Source: Flavobacteriales bacterium (GTDB lineage Bacteria; Bacteroidota; Bacteroidia; Flavobacteriales_D; Sanyastnellaceae). Taken from it: DNA of 64,000 nucleotides. Below, in pieces: positions 43,783 to 53,166 of this stretch (its first letter is position 1; each line of letters starts with the position of its first letter). The position numbers were made by a program, and so were the translations under genes. Below the pieces are notes generated by a model. The model ran no database searches. It was not told the origin of the DNA and saw nothing but the letters and a program-made list of their open reading frames with translations. Location: positions 1 through 64,000 of the forward strand of contig CANGTU010000007.1 of the NCBI GenBank assembly GCA_947456965.1, written 5' to 3'.

Positions 43783-45510
43783 TTATCTGCTTGTGCCGAA
43801 TGCCATCCACTTATTGTTCAGGTCGTCGTACGAGTTCATTTCCACCAGCATGCCTTCATTGAGGACCATGATCTTATCCACCATCCTGGAAATGCCCAGA
43901 TCGTTGGAGCAGAGAATGACAGTCCAGCCGTGGCTGGGCTGAAGAATCTCCTGATAAATGCCGAGCCGCTCATCGTATGGCAACGCTGCGAGGGTGTCCT
44001 CCAGCATGAGCACTTTGGGCGATACAGCTATGGCCCGCGCAAGGATGATCTTGGCGCGAACTCCGGTGCTCAGCCGCAAACCCTCCGGTGTGATGTGCGT
44101 TTCATATCCCGTTGGCCAGGTGCGGATGACTTCATCCAGACGGACCATGGCAGCAGCGCGCTTCACATCTTCGAGGCTGATGCCTGGACGACCGGCCTGA
44201 ATGTTCTCGTACACGGTGCCTTTGAAGACATCTGTTTCCGTGAGGTCATATCCGATTATGGAGCGAAGTGACTCCACGCGGAGGTTGCCCAGCGGAAAGT
44301 CATTGTATGCGATGATTCCTTTGTATTCGCTGTAAATACCTGCGATGACCTTCAGAAGTGTCGTTTTTCCCGATCCGTTGGGGCCCGTGACAAGGATGCG
44401 CTCACCCGACCGGATATGAAAGTTCAAATTCTTCAGAAAGGGCTCCCGGGCATCCGGAAAGGTAAAGGAGAGGTCTGTCACGTGCAACTGCAGGCCATCG
44501 CCGCCGGGAGTTTCCTGAAGCGATACACCGGAGTCTTTTTCCATGGGCAGATCCATCACATTGCCCAGTTTTTCCAGAGCAGTGAGCACATCGTAGATGG
44601 TGCTCACGGAGAGAATGAGTTTTTCCACACTGCTCAGCACAAGCAGAATGATGATTTCAGATGCCACAAACTGCCCGAGATTGATCTGGCGGCTGACCAC
44701 GAGAATGCTGCCGAGGATGAGCAGCCCGGCGGCAACGAAAGCCTTGAAGCCAATCATGCCGCTGAACTGCCAGATCAAAACCCTGAAGTGCTTCTGACGT
44801 GCTCCCAGATAACCCTCCACCAGCTTGTCCGTTTTGCCCAGGGGAAGGTCGGAAGTGCCAATCATCTTAAAGGTGTGCATGGTACGACCGATCTCCTCCA
44901 GCCAATGGGCTACCTCAAACTTGTACTTCGATTCCTCCAGGGAGGTCTTCAGACCTAAAGGCCCCGTGAAGCGGAAAAGAACATAAAGAATGCCCACCAG
45001 CCCGCCACCCAGCAAGATGAAGAGGGGATGGTACAGAGAAAGCAGGAAAATTCCGAAGACGATCTGAATGGCAGAGGAGGTCAGGTCAATCAGGATCTTG
45101 GACAAGCCCTTCTGGATGGTCATGATCTCAAAGAACCGGTTCACGACCTCCGGCAGGTAGCGGTTGTGAACACTCTCCTGATTGATGCGCGGAATGCGGT
45201 AGGCAAAGTCGAACGATGCCCGGGCAAACAACCGCTGTTCAATGCGCTCAGTAATGGTCATCTGACGCACCTGCAGTATGCCGGAAAGCACCACACCCAA
45301 TACCACAAACGTGACCAGCATGGCCCATGCCGTGCTCAGCTCGCCGGCTGTGAGGAAGGTGAGGATGGCCTGAATGCCCAGGGGCAACGATAGTGCAATC
45401 AAGCCGCTGAATATGGCGAAGATGTAAATGTTCCGGATTTCCGAACGCTCCGATCGCAGGAGCTTGAAGAGCCGCTGGAGAGGAGTAAGTGAGCCTGGAA
45501 GGGATGCCAT
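43783..45510 (-). CDS. ABC exporter, fused membrane and ATPase domains, with atypical ATPase motifs
   Basis: 575 residues. Six membrane helices (about 25-310), then the nucleotide-binding domain. No N-terminal peptidase domain. Walker A is normal (VTGPNGSGKTTLLK). Other motifs are altered: the Q-loop reads IIGYDLTETDVF without the usual Gln, the signature is LSTGV instead of LSGGQ, Walker B ends LMLEDT with Glu-Asp order reversed, and the H-loop has Asn in LCSNDLG. It may hydrolyse ATP poorly or need a partner. It is followed by hlyD and tolC, so export through the outer membrane is likely; the substrate is unknown. Confidence 0.92.
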   Translation of the reverse strand: MASLPGSLTPLQRLFKLLRSERSEIRNIYIFAIFSGLIALSLPLGIQAILTFLTAGELSTAWAMLVTFVVLGVVLSGILQVRQMTITERIEQRLFARASFDFAYRIPRINQESVHNRYLPEVVNRFFEIMTIQKGLSKILIDLTSSAIQIVFGIFLLSLYHPLFILLGGGLVGILYVLFRFTGPLGLKTSLEESKYKFEVAHWLEEIGRTMHTFKMIGTSDLPLGKTDKLVEGYLGARQKHFRVLIWQFSGMIGFKAFVAAGLLILGSILVVSRQINLGQFVASEIIILLVLSSVEKLILSVSTIYDVLTALEKLGNVMDLPMEKDSGVSLQETPGGDGLQLHVTDLSFTFPDAREPFLKNLNFHIRSGERILVTGPNGSGKTTLLKVIAGIYSEYKGIIAYNDFPLGNLRVESLRSIIGYDLTETDVFKGTVYENIQAGRPGISLEDVKRAAAMVRLDEVIRTWPTGYETHITPEGLRLSTGVRAKIILARAIAVSPKVLMLEDTLAALPYDERLGIYQEILQPSHGWTVILCSNDLGISRMVDKIMVLNEGMLVEMNSYDDLNNKWMAFGTSR

Positions 45511-45522
45511 GTAGAGGATCTG

Positions 45523-46185
45523 TTAAAAGACGATATGATGCAGCAATTGGTAAAGATTGCGGGATGATTTGCCAATGTCGGTCAACTCTGGCAGATGGTT
45601 CTGCAAGAATACCTGATAATGAGCTGTTTCAATCAAGGTGCAGGCGAGCGCCTTGGGATGGTGGTTCTTCCTCCGCTGTCGGGAAAGGATACCGGCCAGG
45701 CGATCTACCAGACTCTGGTAGGACTTAAAGTAGCCGACCCGCTCGGCGCGGCTCAGACTCTTGACCACAAAGGCCTTGAACGATTCGCTGGCCACGATGC
45801 GGTGAAGCAGAGCCTCGTCAATGTGTCCGGTCTCGGCTATGTTAGCCATCGGCACGCTAAGCACCTCCAGGGCCTTTTCGAGCTGTCGGGCAGGATCCTC
45901 CACATTGGCCGTGGCAAAGGCAAGCTGCCACTCCAGGGCACTCCAGTACCACGAGGCGAGGTACATCATCAACTGATGCTTATTCTGGAAGTAACGGTAA
46001 ATGGTGCTCTCTGTAGAGGCCAGCTCCTGGGCCAGCTTGCGGAAAGTGAAGGCCTCCAATCCGTGCTCAGCTATCATCTCCACACTGGCGCGGATGATCT
46101 CCCGGCCGATGTCAGAAGATTCGGGATCCTTCAGGTACAGGCTCTCATCGAGTCTGATGATATGGCAGGACCACAGTTGCTTCAT
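45523..46185 (-). CDS. TetR/AcrR-family transcriptional regulator
   Basis: 220 residues from the ATG at 46185. The N-terminal HTH covers about 25-75: GREIIRASVEMIAEHGLEAF, then FRKLAQELASTESTIYRYFQNK with the recognition helix around TESTIYRYF. The C-terminal ligand domain is helical. It is the first gene of the export operon, 12 bp ahead of the ABC gene, and a perfect palindrome 57 bp upstream is a probable operator, so it likely represses its own operon. Confidence 0.93.
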   Translation of the reverse strand: MKQLWSCHIIRLDESLYLKDPESSDIGREIIRASVEMIAEHGLEAFTFRKLAQELASTESTIYRYFQNKHQLMMYLASWYWSALEWQLAFATANVEDPARQLEKALEVLSVPMANIAETGHIDEALLHRIVASESFKAFVVKSLSRAERVGYFKSYQSLVDRLAGILSRQRRKNHHPKALACTLIETAHYQVFLQNHLPELTDIGKSSRNLYQLLHHIVF

Positions 46186-46242
46186 GCGCAGAGAACCTCG
46201 GACAGGATTACTTTGTTCGCGAAAGTAGGACAAGTACTTTTT

Positions 46243-46261
46243 ATAGTAATAGTATTACTAT
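46243..46261. promoter_or_regulatory. Candidate TetR operator: perfect 19-bp inverted repeat
   Basis: ATAGTAATAGTATTACTAT: 8-bp perfect arms around a 3-bp centre, in the AT-rich gap between the tetR start (46185) and the arginase-family gene. A second, weaker pair, TACTTT / AAAGTA (46209-46214 / 46222-46227), lies closer to the start codon. Size and symmetry suit a TetR-family dimer. Confidence 0.65.
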
Positions 46262-46298
46262 CGTTAAACGATGTTAATGCTATCCTGGCTCTCCATCC

Positions 46299-47351
46299 TC
46301 AGCAGCGGCCGCGCGATCGCCCCATCACCCCGCAGAGGTGGAAAAGGAGCCGCGCGCCAACATTGCCATTCCAGTCGCCCTCGCCTGGTGCTACTTCTAC
46401 CAGATCGAAGCCTATGACCTCTCGCTCTTCAGCAACCAGCGAGAGCAGATATGCCGCTTCCTCATAGCTGAGTCCGCCGGGTACCGGGGTTCCTGTATTC
46501 GGACAGAGGGTGGGGTCGAGTCCGTCAATATCAAAACTGATGTGGACCTTGCCGGGTAAGGCATCCACAATCCTGCGGCAGATCTGGGACCAGGTGGTGC
46601 CTTCAAACTGAGCTCTCCGGTTGTCGCGTTCAAAGTAGATATCGGCCCGGGAGCCGGCTCTGCGGGCTACCTGCATCTCTTCTTCGCAGTAGTCGCGAAT
46701 GCCAACCTGAACAATCTTCTTCAGCTCGGGCAGCTTCAGGGCATTGTGCATCACCGAAGCATGCGAGTAGCTGAATCCTTCGTATGCAATCCTGAAGTCC
46801 ATATGGGCGTCGATATGCAGGATCCCGAACGCCTCCTGACGAGCAGCATGGGCCCGGTAGAATCCCAGCGGTGTGCTGTGGTCCCCGCCGAGCAAGCCCA
46901 CGAGTTTGCCCTGATCCAGAAGCTTTCCTGCTGCTGTCTCAACGTGTCTGTTCATGGCTTCACAGGCTTCATTGATCTCCTCCTGAGCAGCCTTCAGGAC
47001 AGGGTCCGACTGGATATCTGTGCCATCCGTGAGCCGTTCAATGATGGCTTCCGCCCGCGATCTCAGCTCCGCACTGCGCAGCTCGAGTTGCTCGGGATAG
47101 GCATCGGTGGCTATACCGGCTTTCCACAACTCGGGATATTCGGGATGGAGCAAATCCACCTGGCAGGAACACTCCAGCACGTGAGAGGGCCCGCGGGAAG
47201 TCCCGGAGCCATAACTCACCGTCACCTCCCAGGGTACTGGTACAATCACCATATCGGCTTCATCGGCCGTAAAAGGGAGTCCAAACAGGTCGCTGTCGCG
47301 CAGGGCGGCCGCGTTCGGATTAAAGTGCTTGATCTTGTCTTCTTTACTCAT
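46299..47351 (-). CDS. Arginase/agmatinase-family ureohydrolase
   Basis: 350 residues from the ATG at 47351; another ATG at 47363 is possible. Two-manganese site motifs are complete: GGDHSTPLGF, HIDAHMDFR and SFDIDGLDPTLCPNTGTPVPGG. The family covers arginase, agmatinase and formimidoylglutamase; the substrate cannot be fixed from these. Its length exceeds typical agmatinase by about 40 residues, with an extra helix at about 95-150. A TACCTTTG box lies upstream at 47374. Confidence 0.92.
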   Translation of the reverse strand: MSKEDKIKHFNPNAAALRDSDLFGLPFTADEADMVIVPVPWEVTVSYGSGTSRGPSHVLECSCQVDLLHPEYPELWKAGIATDAYPEQLELRSAELRSRAEAIIERLTDGTDIQSDPVLKAAQEEINEACEAMNRHVETAAGKLLDQGKLVGLLGGDHSTPLGFYRAHAARQEAFGILHIDAHMDFRIAYEGFSYSHASVMHNALKLPELKKIVQVGIRDYCEEEMQVARRAGSRADIYFERDNRRAQFEGTTWSQICRRIVDALPGKVHISFDIDGLDPTLCPNTGTPVPGGLSYEEAAYLLSLVAEEREVIGFDLVEVAPGEGDWNGNVGARLLFHLCGVMGRSRGRC

Positions 47352-47373
47352 CGTATCGCGCATGCTTTGCGGC

Positions 47374-47381
47374 CAAAGGTA
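47374..47381 (-). promoter_or_regulatory. Promoter -7 element for the arginase-family gene
   Basis: Minus strand TACCTTTG, an exact match, 22 nt before the ATG at 47351 and 10 nt before the alternative at 47363. Confidence 0.5.
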
Positions 47382-47399
47382 CTGGAGCCCCGCCACCTG

Positions 47400-48059
47400 T
47401 CAGCCGGATCGCCGCGGGGCATAGCGCCTGCCGTAATACACGGCGAGGCAGGTGCCCACCGCCGTGGGCAGGAGCCAGTTCAGCAGAGTAGAACCGAAGG
47501 GCTGCACGTTCACCAGAAAGGCGGTGACCGCGGCTATGTAGGAGCCCAGAATCCGGCCGATATGCAGGCGAAGCCAGCGACCGCCGGACAGCAAGTCACC
47601 TGCGCTCCGCTTCAGCAGCAGATGGCGCACGTCAGTCCACGTTCCGGAAAGGAAAATGAGGGTGAATACGCTCATGATGACACCACCAACCAGGTTGGCC
47701 GATGTGAAAAGCCTGATCGTAAATCCCGCCATGCCCAGTGCGCAGGCCAGAAAGATCAAGGCCGCAGTGCGATCCATGATACCCGGTTGCCCAGTTTCGC
47801 GCATCACCGCAAACCGGTATCCTGTGAAGGAGAGGTACAAACTGAACAGGCCTAATACAGCCAAAAAAACCTGGCTATCCTGAATAATCGAGGGAAAGGA
47901 GGTCAGAACGGAAAACAACATGGCTACGCAGTAAACCCGCCCGATGGCGCGGTGCCTGCTTCCGCCTTTGCGCATGAGCAGCTGAGCCAGACCGGTGAGC
48001 AGAATAACCATTCCCAAAGTCACATGGACGGGCTTCGTCAACATCCTGATAAACTCCAT
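47400..48059 (-). CDS. Membrane protein, DUF2306-like
   Basis: 219 residues from the ATG at 48059, with about seven membrane helices. The first helix pair carries KPVHVTLGMVILLTGLAQLL and a GSRHRAIGRVY loop, an H...HRxxG pattern seen in DUF2306-type proteins. No catalytic role is known. It stops about 48 bp before the arginase-family start. Confidence 0.75.
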   Translation of the reverse strand: MEFIRMLTKPVHVTLGMVILLTGLAQLLMRKGGSRHRAIGRVYCVAMLFSVLTSFPSIIQDSQVFLAVLGLFSLYLSFTGYRFAVMRETGQPGIMDRTAALIFLACALGMAGFTIRLFTSANLVGGVIMSVFTLIFLSGTWTDVRHLLLKRSAGDLLSGGRWLRLHIGRILGSYIAAVTAFLVNVQPFGSTLLNWLLPTAVGTCLAVYYGRRYAPRRSG

Positions 48060-48210
48060 GTCTATGATCACAGCGTCCGGTGTTAGCGGCTATGGGGTCT
48101 CCGTCCCAAAGCCCATGCGAATTTAGTCCGGCGCCTCGCCCCACATGAAATCCCGAACATCAGTGGTCTCATCTTGTTACGAACGGTACTCCTGCACCAT
48201 CGGGTGAAGG

Positions 48211-48218
48211 TAATTTTG
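48211..48218 (+). promoter_or_regulatory. Promoter -7 element close to the metallophosphoesterase start
   Basis: TAATTTTG (exact TAnnTTTG), 4 nt before the GTG at 48223. A leaderless message is predicted. Confidence 0.5.
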
Positions 48219-48222
48219 CACC

Positions 48223-49503
48223 GTGCCAAGAGTTCTCATCTTCCTCGCAGCTATTGCGCTTCTGTCTATCCTGGTGGATATGTATGCCTATCAGGGTATT
48301 CGCCAACTGACATCCTCGCTGGACCAACCCTGGAAAAAAGTGGCCCGGGTGGCTTTCTGGGTTCCTACAGGGGTTACGTTTCTCTTTTTCCTGTCGCTCT
48401 ATTTCGGCATGTCCTACTTCATGGAAAAGAAGACCTATGGCTATTTCTTCTTCGTCACAGGATTTGCTTTTCTGTTTTTTATTCCCAAGCTGATATTCAT
48501 CGGGTTTCATTTCGCCGATGATATCATGCACGCTGGTCGTTGGCTTGTGCGCCGCACGGCTGCACTTTCTGAAGCGCCTCCCGCTGAGCGGATGACGCGC
48601 GTCCAGTTCTTCAACCAGGTCGGACTGGGGGTGTCTGCTCTGGCCTTCGGATCACTACTCTATGGACTGACGCGCGGCAAGTATGCCTATCGGGTGATGC
48701 GCGAAACAATTCCATTTGCCGACCTTCCGAAATCGTTTGACGGACTGCGCATTGTGCAGATATCGGATGCTCACCTGGGCAGTTTCCTCGATAACAGCTT
48801 TGAAGAGGTGGAGGCTGGCCTGCAGATGATCAATGAGCTGAAACCTGATCTGATCCTGTTCACCGGTGATATGGTGAACAATTTCGCTCATGAGGCAGAG
48901 CCGTGGATCACGCGATTCAGCAAACTGGAAGCCCGGTTGGGTAAATTCTCGATCCTGGGTAACCACGACTACGGCGACTACGTGTACAGCCGGGAGGAAG
49001 AGCCAGAAAAATGGGAGGCCAACCTGAGCAGGCTCCGGGAAATTCAGAAGGCCATGGGCTTCACATTGCTGCAGAATGAGCATGTAGCGATCGCTCATGG
49101 AGGTGAGCAGATTCACCTGATCGGGATGGAAAACTGGGGTCGCGGACGGTTTTCGAAATACGGGGACTTGAACAAATCCATGAGCGGCTTGCCGGAGCAT
49201 GGTTTCCGGCTGCTGTTATCACATGATCCCACGCACTGGGAGGATCAGGTGATGGGCCGGGAGCGCATTCATCTCACCTTATCCGGACATACACACGGTG
49301 CTCAAATGGGACTCGAAGCACCTATGCTGAACATCAAGTTCAGTCCTTCACCCTGGTTCGGCTATAAGCGCTGGGCTGGCCTTTATGAAGAAGCTGGTCA
49401 GTACCTCTACGTAAACCGCGGTTTCGGATTCCTCGGCTTCCCGGGAAGGGTAGGGATGCCGCCGGAGATTACGCTGATCGAGCTAAAGGCGGCCCTGTCC
49501 TGA
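48223..49503 (+). CDS. Membrane-anchored metallophosphoesterase
   Basis: 426 residues from a GTG. Three or four N-terminal membrane helices (about 1-110 and 135-150) precede a calcineurin-like phosphoesterase domain. Metal motifs: QISDAHLGSF, FTGDMVNNF, LGNHDYGDY, LLSHDPTHW and LSGHTHGAQMG. Related proteins such as YkuE and YaeI act on lipid-linked phosphates or UDP-diacylglucosamine, but the substrate here is not known. Confidence 0.93.
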   Translation: MPRVLIFLAAIALLSILVDMYAYQGIRQLTSSLDQPWKKVARVAFWVPTGVTFLFFLSLYFGMSYFMEKKTYGYFFFVTGFAFLFFIPKLIFIGFHFADDIMHAGRWLVRRTAALSEAPPAERMTRVQFFNQVGLGVSALAFGSLLYGLTRGKYAYRVMRETIPFADLPKSFDGLRIVQISDAHLGSFLDNSFEEVEAGLQMINELKPDLILFTGDMVNNFAHEAEPWITRFSKLEARLGKFSILGNHDYGDYVYSREEEPEKWEANLSRLREIQKAMGFTLLQNEHVAIAHGGEQIHLIGMENWGRGRFSKYGDLNKSMSGLPEHGFRLLLSHDPTHWEDQVMGRERIHLTLSGHTHGAQMGLEAPMLNIKFSPSPWFGYKRWAGLYEEAGQYLYVNRGFGFLGFPGRVGMPPEITLIELKAALS

Positions 49504-49556
49504 CGGTGCATCGCGCTTCCCGGACGGAGGTTCCACGCAGCCTCCCCGTGACGTGC

Positions 49557-49564
49557 TATCTTCG
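49557..49564 (+). promoter_or_regulatory. ettA: Promoter -7 element for ettA
   Basis: TATCTTCG (TAnnTTCG), 22 nt before the ATG at 49587. Confidence 0.5.
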
Positions 49565-49586
49565 CCCTCCTTTTGAAGCAAACTAT

Positions 49587-51275
49587 ATGAGCGACGACAA
49601 GAAGATCATATTCTCCATGGTGGGAGTGAACAAATACACTCCCCAGGGCAAACACATCATCAAGGATATTTACCTGTCGTTCTACTACGGAGCCAAGATT
49701 GGCATCCTGGGTATGAACGGCGCAGGTAAGTCAACGGTCATGCGCATCATCGCCGGGCTCGATCAGAGCTTCCAGGGTGAAGTGGTGTGGAGCCCCGGAT
49801 ACAGCGTGGGTTACCTGCCGCAGGAGCCGCAGCTGGATGATACCAAAACGGTGATCGACATCGTGCGGGAAGGGGTTCAGCCCGTTATGGATGCGCTGAA
49901 GGAGTACGAAGAGATCAACGCGAAGTTTATGGATGAGGAAATCCTGAACGATCCGGACAAGATGCAATCCCTCATGGACCGCCAGGCTGCCGTTCAGGAC
50001 AAGATCGAGTCCATGGGCGGATGGGAGATTGATACCAAGCTGAGCATCGCTATGGACGCGTTGCGCTGCCCGCCGGAAGATGCGCTCATCGGCAAGCTGT
50101 CCGGTGGTGAACGCCGACGCGTGGCCCTGTGCCGGCTGCTGCTCCAGCAGCCGGATGTGCTTCTGCTCGACGAGCCGACCAACCACCTCGATGCAGAAAG
50201 CGTGTTGTGGCTGGAACAACACCTGCAGCAGTACCGCGGAACAGTGCTCGCCGTCACGCACGACCGCTATTTTCTCGACAATGTGGCGGGCTGGATCCTG
50301 GAGCTCGACCGCGGTGAAGGAATCCCATACCAGGGAAATTACTCGAGCTGGCTGGAGCAAAAATCAAAACGCCTCGCGCAGGAAGAGAAACAGGAAAGCA
50401 AGCGCCGCAAAATTCTCGAACGGGAACTGGAATGGGTGCGCACCAATCCTAAGGGCCGCCACGCCAAGAACAAAGCACGTCTTCAGAATTATGACCGCAT
50501 GATGTCGGAAGGTGAGCGGGAGAAAGAAGCGCGTCTGGAAATACCCATCCCCAACGGTCCGCGCCTGGGTAATGAGGTGATCGCATTCAGCCATGTCACA
50601 AAAGGCTTCGAAGACCGCATCCTGATCGAGGACCTGAGCTTCCGCCTTCCTCCTGCGGGTATTGTAGGCGTAATCGGTCCCAACGGAGCAGGAAAAACAA
50701 CCCTCTTCCGCATGATCATGCAGGAGGAATCACCCGATTCCGGTGCTATTACCATAGGCGATACGGTGAAGATTGGATATGTGGATCAGCGCCACAAGGA
50801 AATTGATCCCAACAAGTCGGTGTATGAGGTCATCAGCGGAGGTAATGAAGTGATAGACGTGGGTGGCCAGACAATCAACTCCCGGGCCTACTGCAGCAAG
50901 TTCAATTTTCAGGGAGCTGACCAGCAAAAGAAATGCGGCGTGCTCTCAGGTGGGGAAAGAAACCGCCTGCACCTGGCCATGACGCTCAAGACGGAGGCCA
51001 ATGTACTGCTGCTCGATGAACCCACCAATGATATCGACGTGAATACACTTCGGGCGCTGGAAGAGGGCATCCAGAATTTCGCCGGTTGTGCCGTGGTGAT
51101 TTCACACGACCGCTGGTTCCTGGATCGCATTTGCACACATATCCTCGCCTTTGAGGGCGATTCGCAAGTCTATTTTTTCGAAGGAACATTCTCTGAATAC
51201 GAGGAAAGCAAAATCAAGCGACTCGGCGATACAGGCCCCAAAAGGATCAAGTATAAGAAACTGGTGCGGGGCTGA
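49587..51275 (+). CDS. ettA: Energy-dependent translational throttle protein EttA (ABC-F)
   Basis: 562 residues from the ATG at 49587. Two ABC domains in one soluble chain: Walker A GMNGAGKST and GPNGAGKTT, signatures LSGGERRRVALC and LSGGERNRLHLA, Walker B LLLDEPTNHLD and LLLDEPTNDID. Between them is the arm/linker region ELEWVRTNPKGRHAKNKAR, shortened here to WVRTNPKGRHAKNKAR. EttA binds the ribosomal E site and gates entry into elongation according to ATP level. Confidence 0.96.
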   Translation: MSDDKKIIFSMVGVNKYTPQGKHIIKDIYLSFYYGAKIGILGMNGAGKSTVMRIIAGLDQSFQGEVVWSPGYSVGYLPQEPQLDDTKTVIDIVREGVQPVMDALKEYEEINAKFMDEEILNDPDKMQSLMDRQAAVQDKIESMGGWEIDTKLSIAMDALRCPPEDALIGKLSGGERRRVALCRLLLQQPDVLLLDEPTNHLDAESVLWLEQHLQQYRGTVLAVTHDRYFLDNVAGWILELDRGEGIPYQGNYSSWLEQKSKRLAQEEKQESKRRKILERELEWVRTNPKGRHAKNKARLQNYDRMMSEGEREKEARLEIPIPNGPRLGNEVIAFSHVTKGFEDRILIEDLSFRLPPAGIVGVIGPNGAGKTTLFRMIMQEESPDSGAITIGDTVKIGYVDQRHKEIDPNKSVYEVISGGNEVIDVGGQTINSRAYCSKFNFQGADQQKKCGVLSGGERNRLHLAMTLKTEANVLLLDEPTNDIDVNTLRALEEGIQNFAGCAVVISHDRWFLDRICTHILAFEGDSQVYFFEGTFSEYEESKIKRLGDTGPKRIKYKKLVRG

Positions 51276-51302
51276 TCCGGATGTGCCCGAGTCCACCGGT
51301 GC

Positions 51303-51929
51303 CTATTCGTAGGTATAAAACCAGGCCCGGTCCACACTGCCCTTCTCGGAATAGAAACGGTGCGTCACCTCCAGGCCGCGCTGATCAAAGAGGTGGGTGA
51401 GGGAGTTGTCGGATGATCCGAGGTACGAGGGATAATCCTTCCGGTTCAGCGGCGCGGGGGTTCCGTTGCGCTCATACCATTGTTCTGATTTGATCAGGAT
51501 GCCCTTCTCTGAATATGTGAAGGTCTGCCTGCTCCAGAAGTTTCGGATCGGTTCGTGAGGGACGAGTGCCGTTACCCGGTGCTGCTCATCACACTCCACG
51601 CGCAGCTCCACTGGCTCCATCTCCTTGAAGGTATGCCGGACCTGGGCAGCCGTCATCCGGCCGGTTGATTCATAGGTATAGGTGTAAATCGCATAAAGCC
51701 GTCCACCTGCAAAGAATTCCTGGTATTCCGTCATCCTGCCTTCGCTATCAAACCGGGCTATGCCGATCAATACGGTGTCTTGCCGGTCAGGGTGGTAACG
51801 CACTTCGCGACAGGTGCGAACGGTTACGCCATTTTTTTTATACACCAAGGCATAATCCAGCGGCTTCAGATCCTGTGCCGTGGACCGCATACAGGACAGC
51901 AGGAAAAGCAACGCGAGCAATAGTTTCAT
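51303..51929 (-). CDS. Secreted protein of unknown function
   Basis: 208 residues. Signal peptide MKLLLALLFLLSCMRSTAQ; the Cys in LLSC could be lipidated. The rest is a series of short beta-strand units with Tyr/Phe (RLYAIYTYTYESTGRM, QTFTYSEKGILIK, HRFYSEKG), like the antitoxin- or YD-like repeat proteins of Bacteroidota. No function is evident. It converges on ettA, with 27 bp between the stops. Confidence 0.8.
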   Translation of the reverse strand: MKLLLALLFLLSCMRSTAQDLKPLDYALVYKKNGVTVRTCREVRYHPDRQDTVLIGIARFDSEGRMTEYQEFFAGGRLYAIYTYTYESTGRMTAAQVRHTFKEMEPVELRVECDEQHRVTALVPHEPIRNFWSRQTFTYSEKGILIKSEQWYERNGTPAPLNRKDYPSYLGSSDNSLTHLFDQRGLEVTHRFYSEKGSVDRAWFYTYE

Positions 51930-52035
51930 CAGGAGTCAGGTCAGGCTGGACTTTACGAGGCTGCCTGACAGAAAGTTTCAGTGCCGTGGGATGATGAGGT
52001 ATTTGTATCATCTTAGTCGCCTGAACCATACCCGT

Positions 52036-52659
52036 ATGAAATACCTTTTGGTCGTTTTTGCCATGTTCATGAACACCTTCATGCAAGCACAACAGGTCGC
52101 TGAAAAAGGCAGCTGGATCCTTGGCATTGGCTCGGAAGCAGGGATCTACTCAAATGAAGTCACCACCAATGTGTTCGGTTTCGAGGAGACTTACACGGAT
52201 ACTGCCGGAGCGTTTTTCTTCCCTCTTTCGGTTGAATACTGCGTGCTGAACAGACTTTCCGTAGGCACGCAGTTGCGGCTCGGCAAATACGTGGATGACG
52301 AGGATTATGAGGACAACAACACGGGGGTGTGGAACTTCTCCGTGGCCTATCACTTCCTCAAGAAGGAGCGCAATGATCTATACGCGCGGATTGCATTCGG
52401 ACCGGCCAACCTCAGGATTGAGAACAATCGCTCGGATGCCACGGGCGAATGGCGCGGAGGTCACTTCGGTGTGGGCCTTGGATATCGCCACTACTTCGGC
52501 AAAACTGTTGGCGTGCATCTGTATGTTCAAAACGGCGCATACACCCTCCGCCAGGAAAGCCTCAGCGTGGGCAACTTGATCATAGATCCGGATCTCGCCC
52601 GATGGGATATGGTACTCCGCGGGCCTGAATTAGGATTCGGACTGAACGTGAAGTTCTGA
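52036..52659 (+). CDS. Outer-membrane beta-barrel-type protein
   Basis: 207 residues from the ATG at 52036, which starts a signal peptide (MKYLLVVFAMFMNTFMQAQ). Alternating strands such as WILGIGSEAGIYSNEV, LSVGTQLRLGKY and GVGLGYRHYFGKTVGVHLY, ending in LGFGLNVKF with a terminal Phe, fit a small eight-strand barrel. The role is unknown. Confidence 0.85.
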   Translation: MKYLLVVFAMFMNTFMQAQQVAEKGSWILGIGSEAGIYSNEVTTNVFGFEETYTDTAGAFFFPLSVEYCVLNRLSVGTQLRLGKYVDDEDYEDNNTGVWNFSVAYHFLKKERNDLYARIAFGPANLRIENNRSDATGEWRGGHFGVGLGYRHYFGKTVGVHLYVQNGAYTLRQESLSVGNLIIDPDLARWDMVLRGPELGFGLNVKF

Positions 52660-52663
52660 TGAC

Positions 52664-53125
52664 CTATTTGCCGAAGATATCGCCTACCACTTTTTCGCGG
52701 TATGTGAAAATCTCCTCCAGGCGTTTGCCCACATAAAGCGCATTGGCCATGCTGCCCAACGGGCCCATGCCGATGGCGTAGTTGATCGTGTCCGTCATCT
52801 GCACTCCGCCTGACACTTCTTCGAAATGGTGCTGATGATGCCAGAAGGCATAGGGGCCAAACCGCTGCTCATCGACAAAGTATTTTTTGTCCACGCAATG
52901 CGTGATTTCTGTAGTCCAGCGAAGCGGAATCTGAAGGAGCGGACGCACGCGGTAGTGGATCACCATACCGGGGTACATCTTCACGCCATCTACCTCAGAG
53001 AGGATTTCAAAGCTCATATCCGGCGGAGTGATGCGATTGAGGTTGAGCGGCGTTGAAAAGAACTCCCACGCTTCATCTATAGAGCACGGAAGCAGGGTTG
53101 TAAATCGGAGTGTGTAAACCTTCAT
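52664..53125 (-). CDS. SRPBCC-fold (START-like) ligand-binding protein
   Basis: 153 residues from the ATG at 53125. Begins VYTLRFTTLLPCSIDEAWEFF and continues PLNLNRITPPDMSFEIL, the usual start of cyclase/dehydrase-type SRPBCC proteins, with a central RWTTEITHCVDKKYFVDEQ. Such proteins hold a hydrophobic ligand in a helix-grip fold. The ligand is unknown. It converges with the barrel gene, 4 bp apart. Confidence 0.88.
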   Translation of the reverse strand: MKVYTLRFTTLLPCSIDEAWEFFSTPLNLNRITPPDMSFEILSEVDGVKMYPGMVIHYRVRPLLQIPLRWTTEITHCVDKKYFVDEQRFGPYAFWHHQHHFEEVSGGVQMTDTINYAIGMGPLGSMANALYVGKRLEEIFTYREKVVGDIFGK

Positions 53126-53166
53126 GCTCTGATAAACCTCATCCGCCAATGGGTTGTTCGCAACCC

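Noticed and set aside
46746-47855. 369-residue plus-strand open frame
   Set aside because: Antisense to the arginase-family gene and the DUF2306-like gene; the metal motifs on the other strand are clear.
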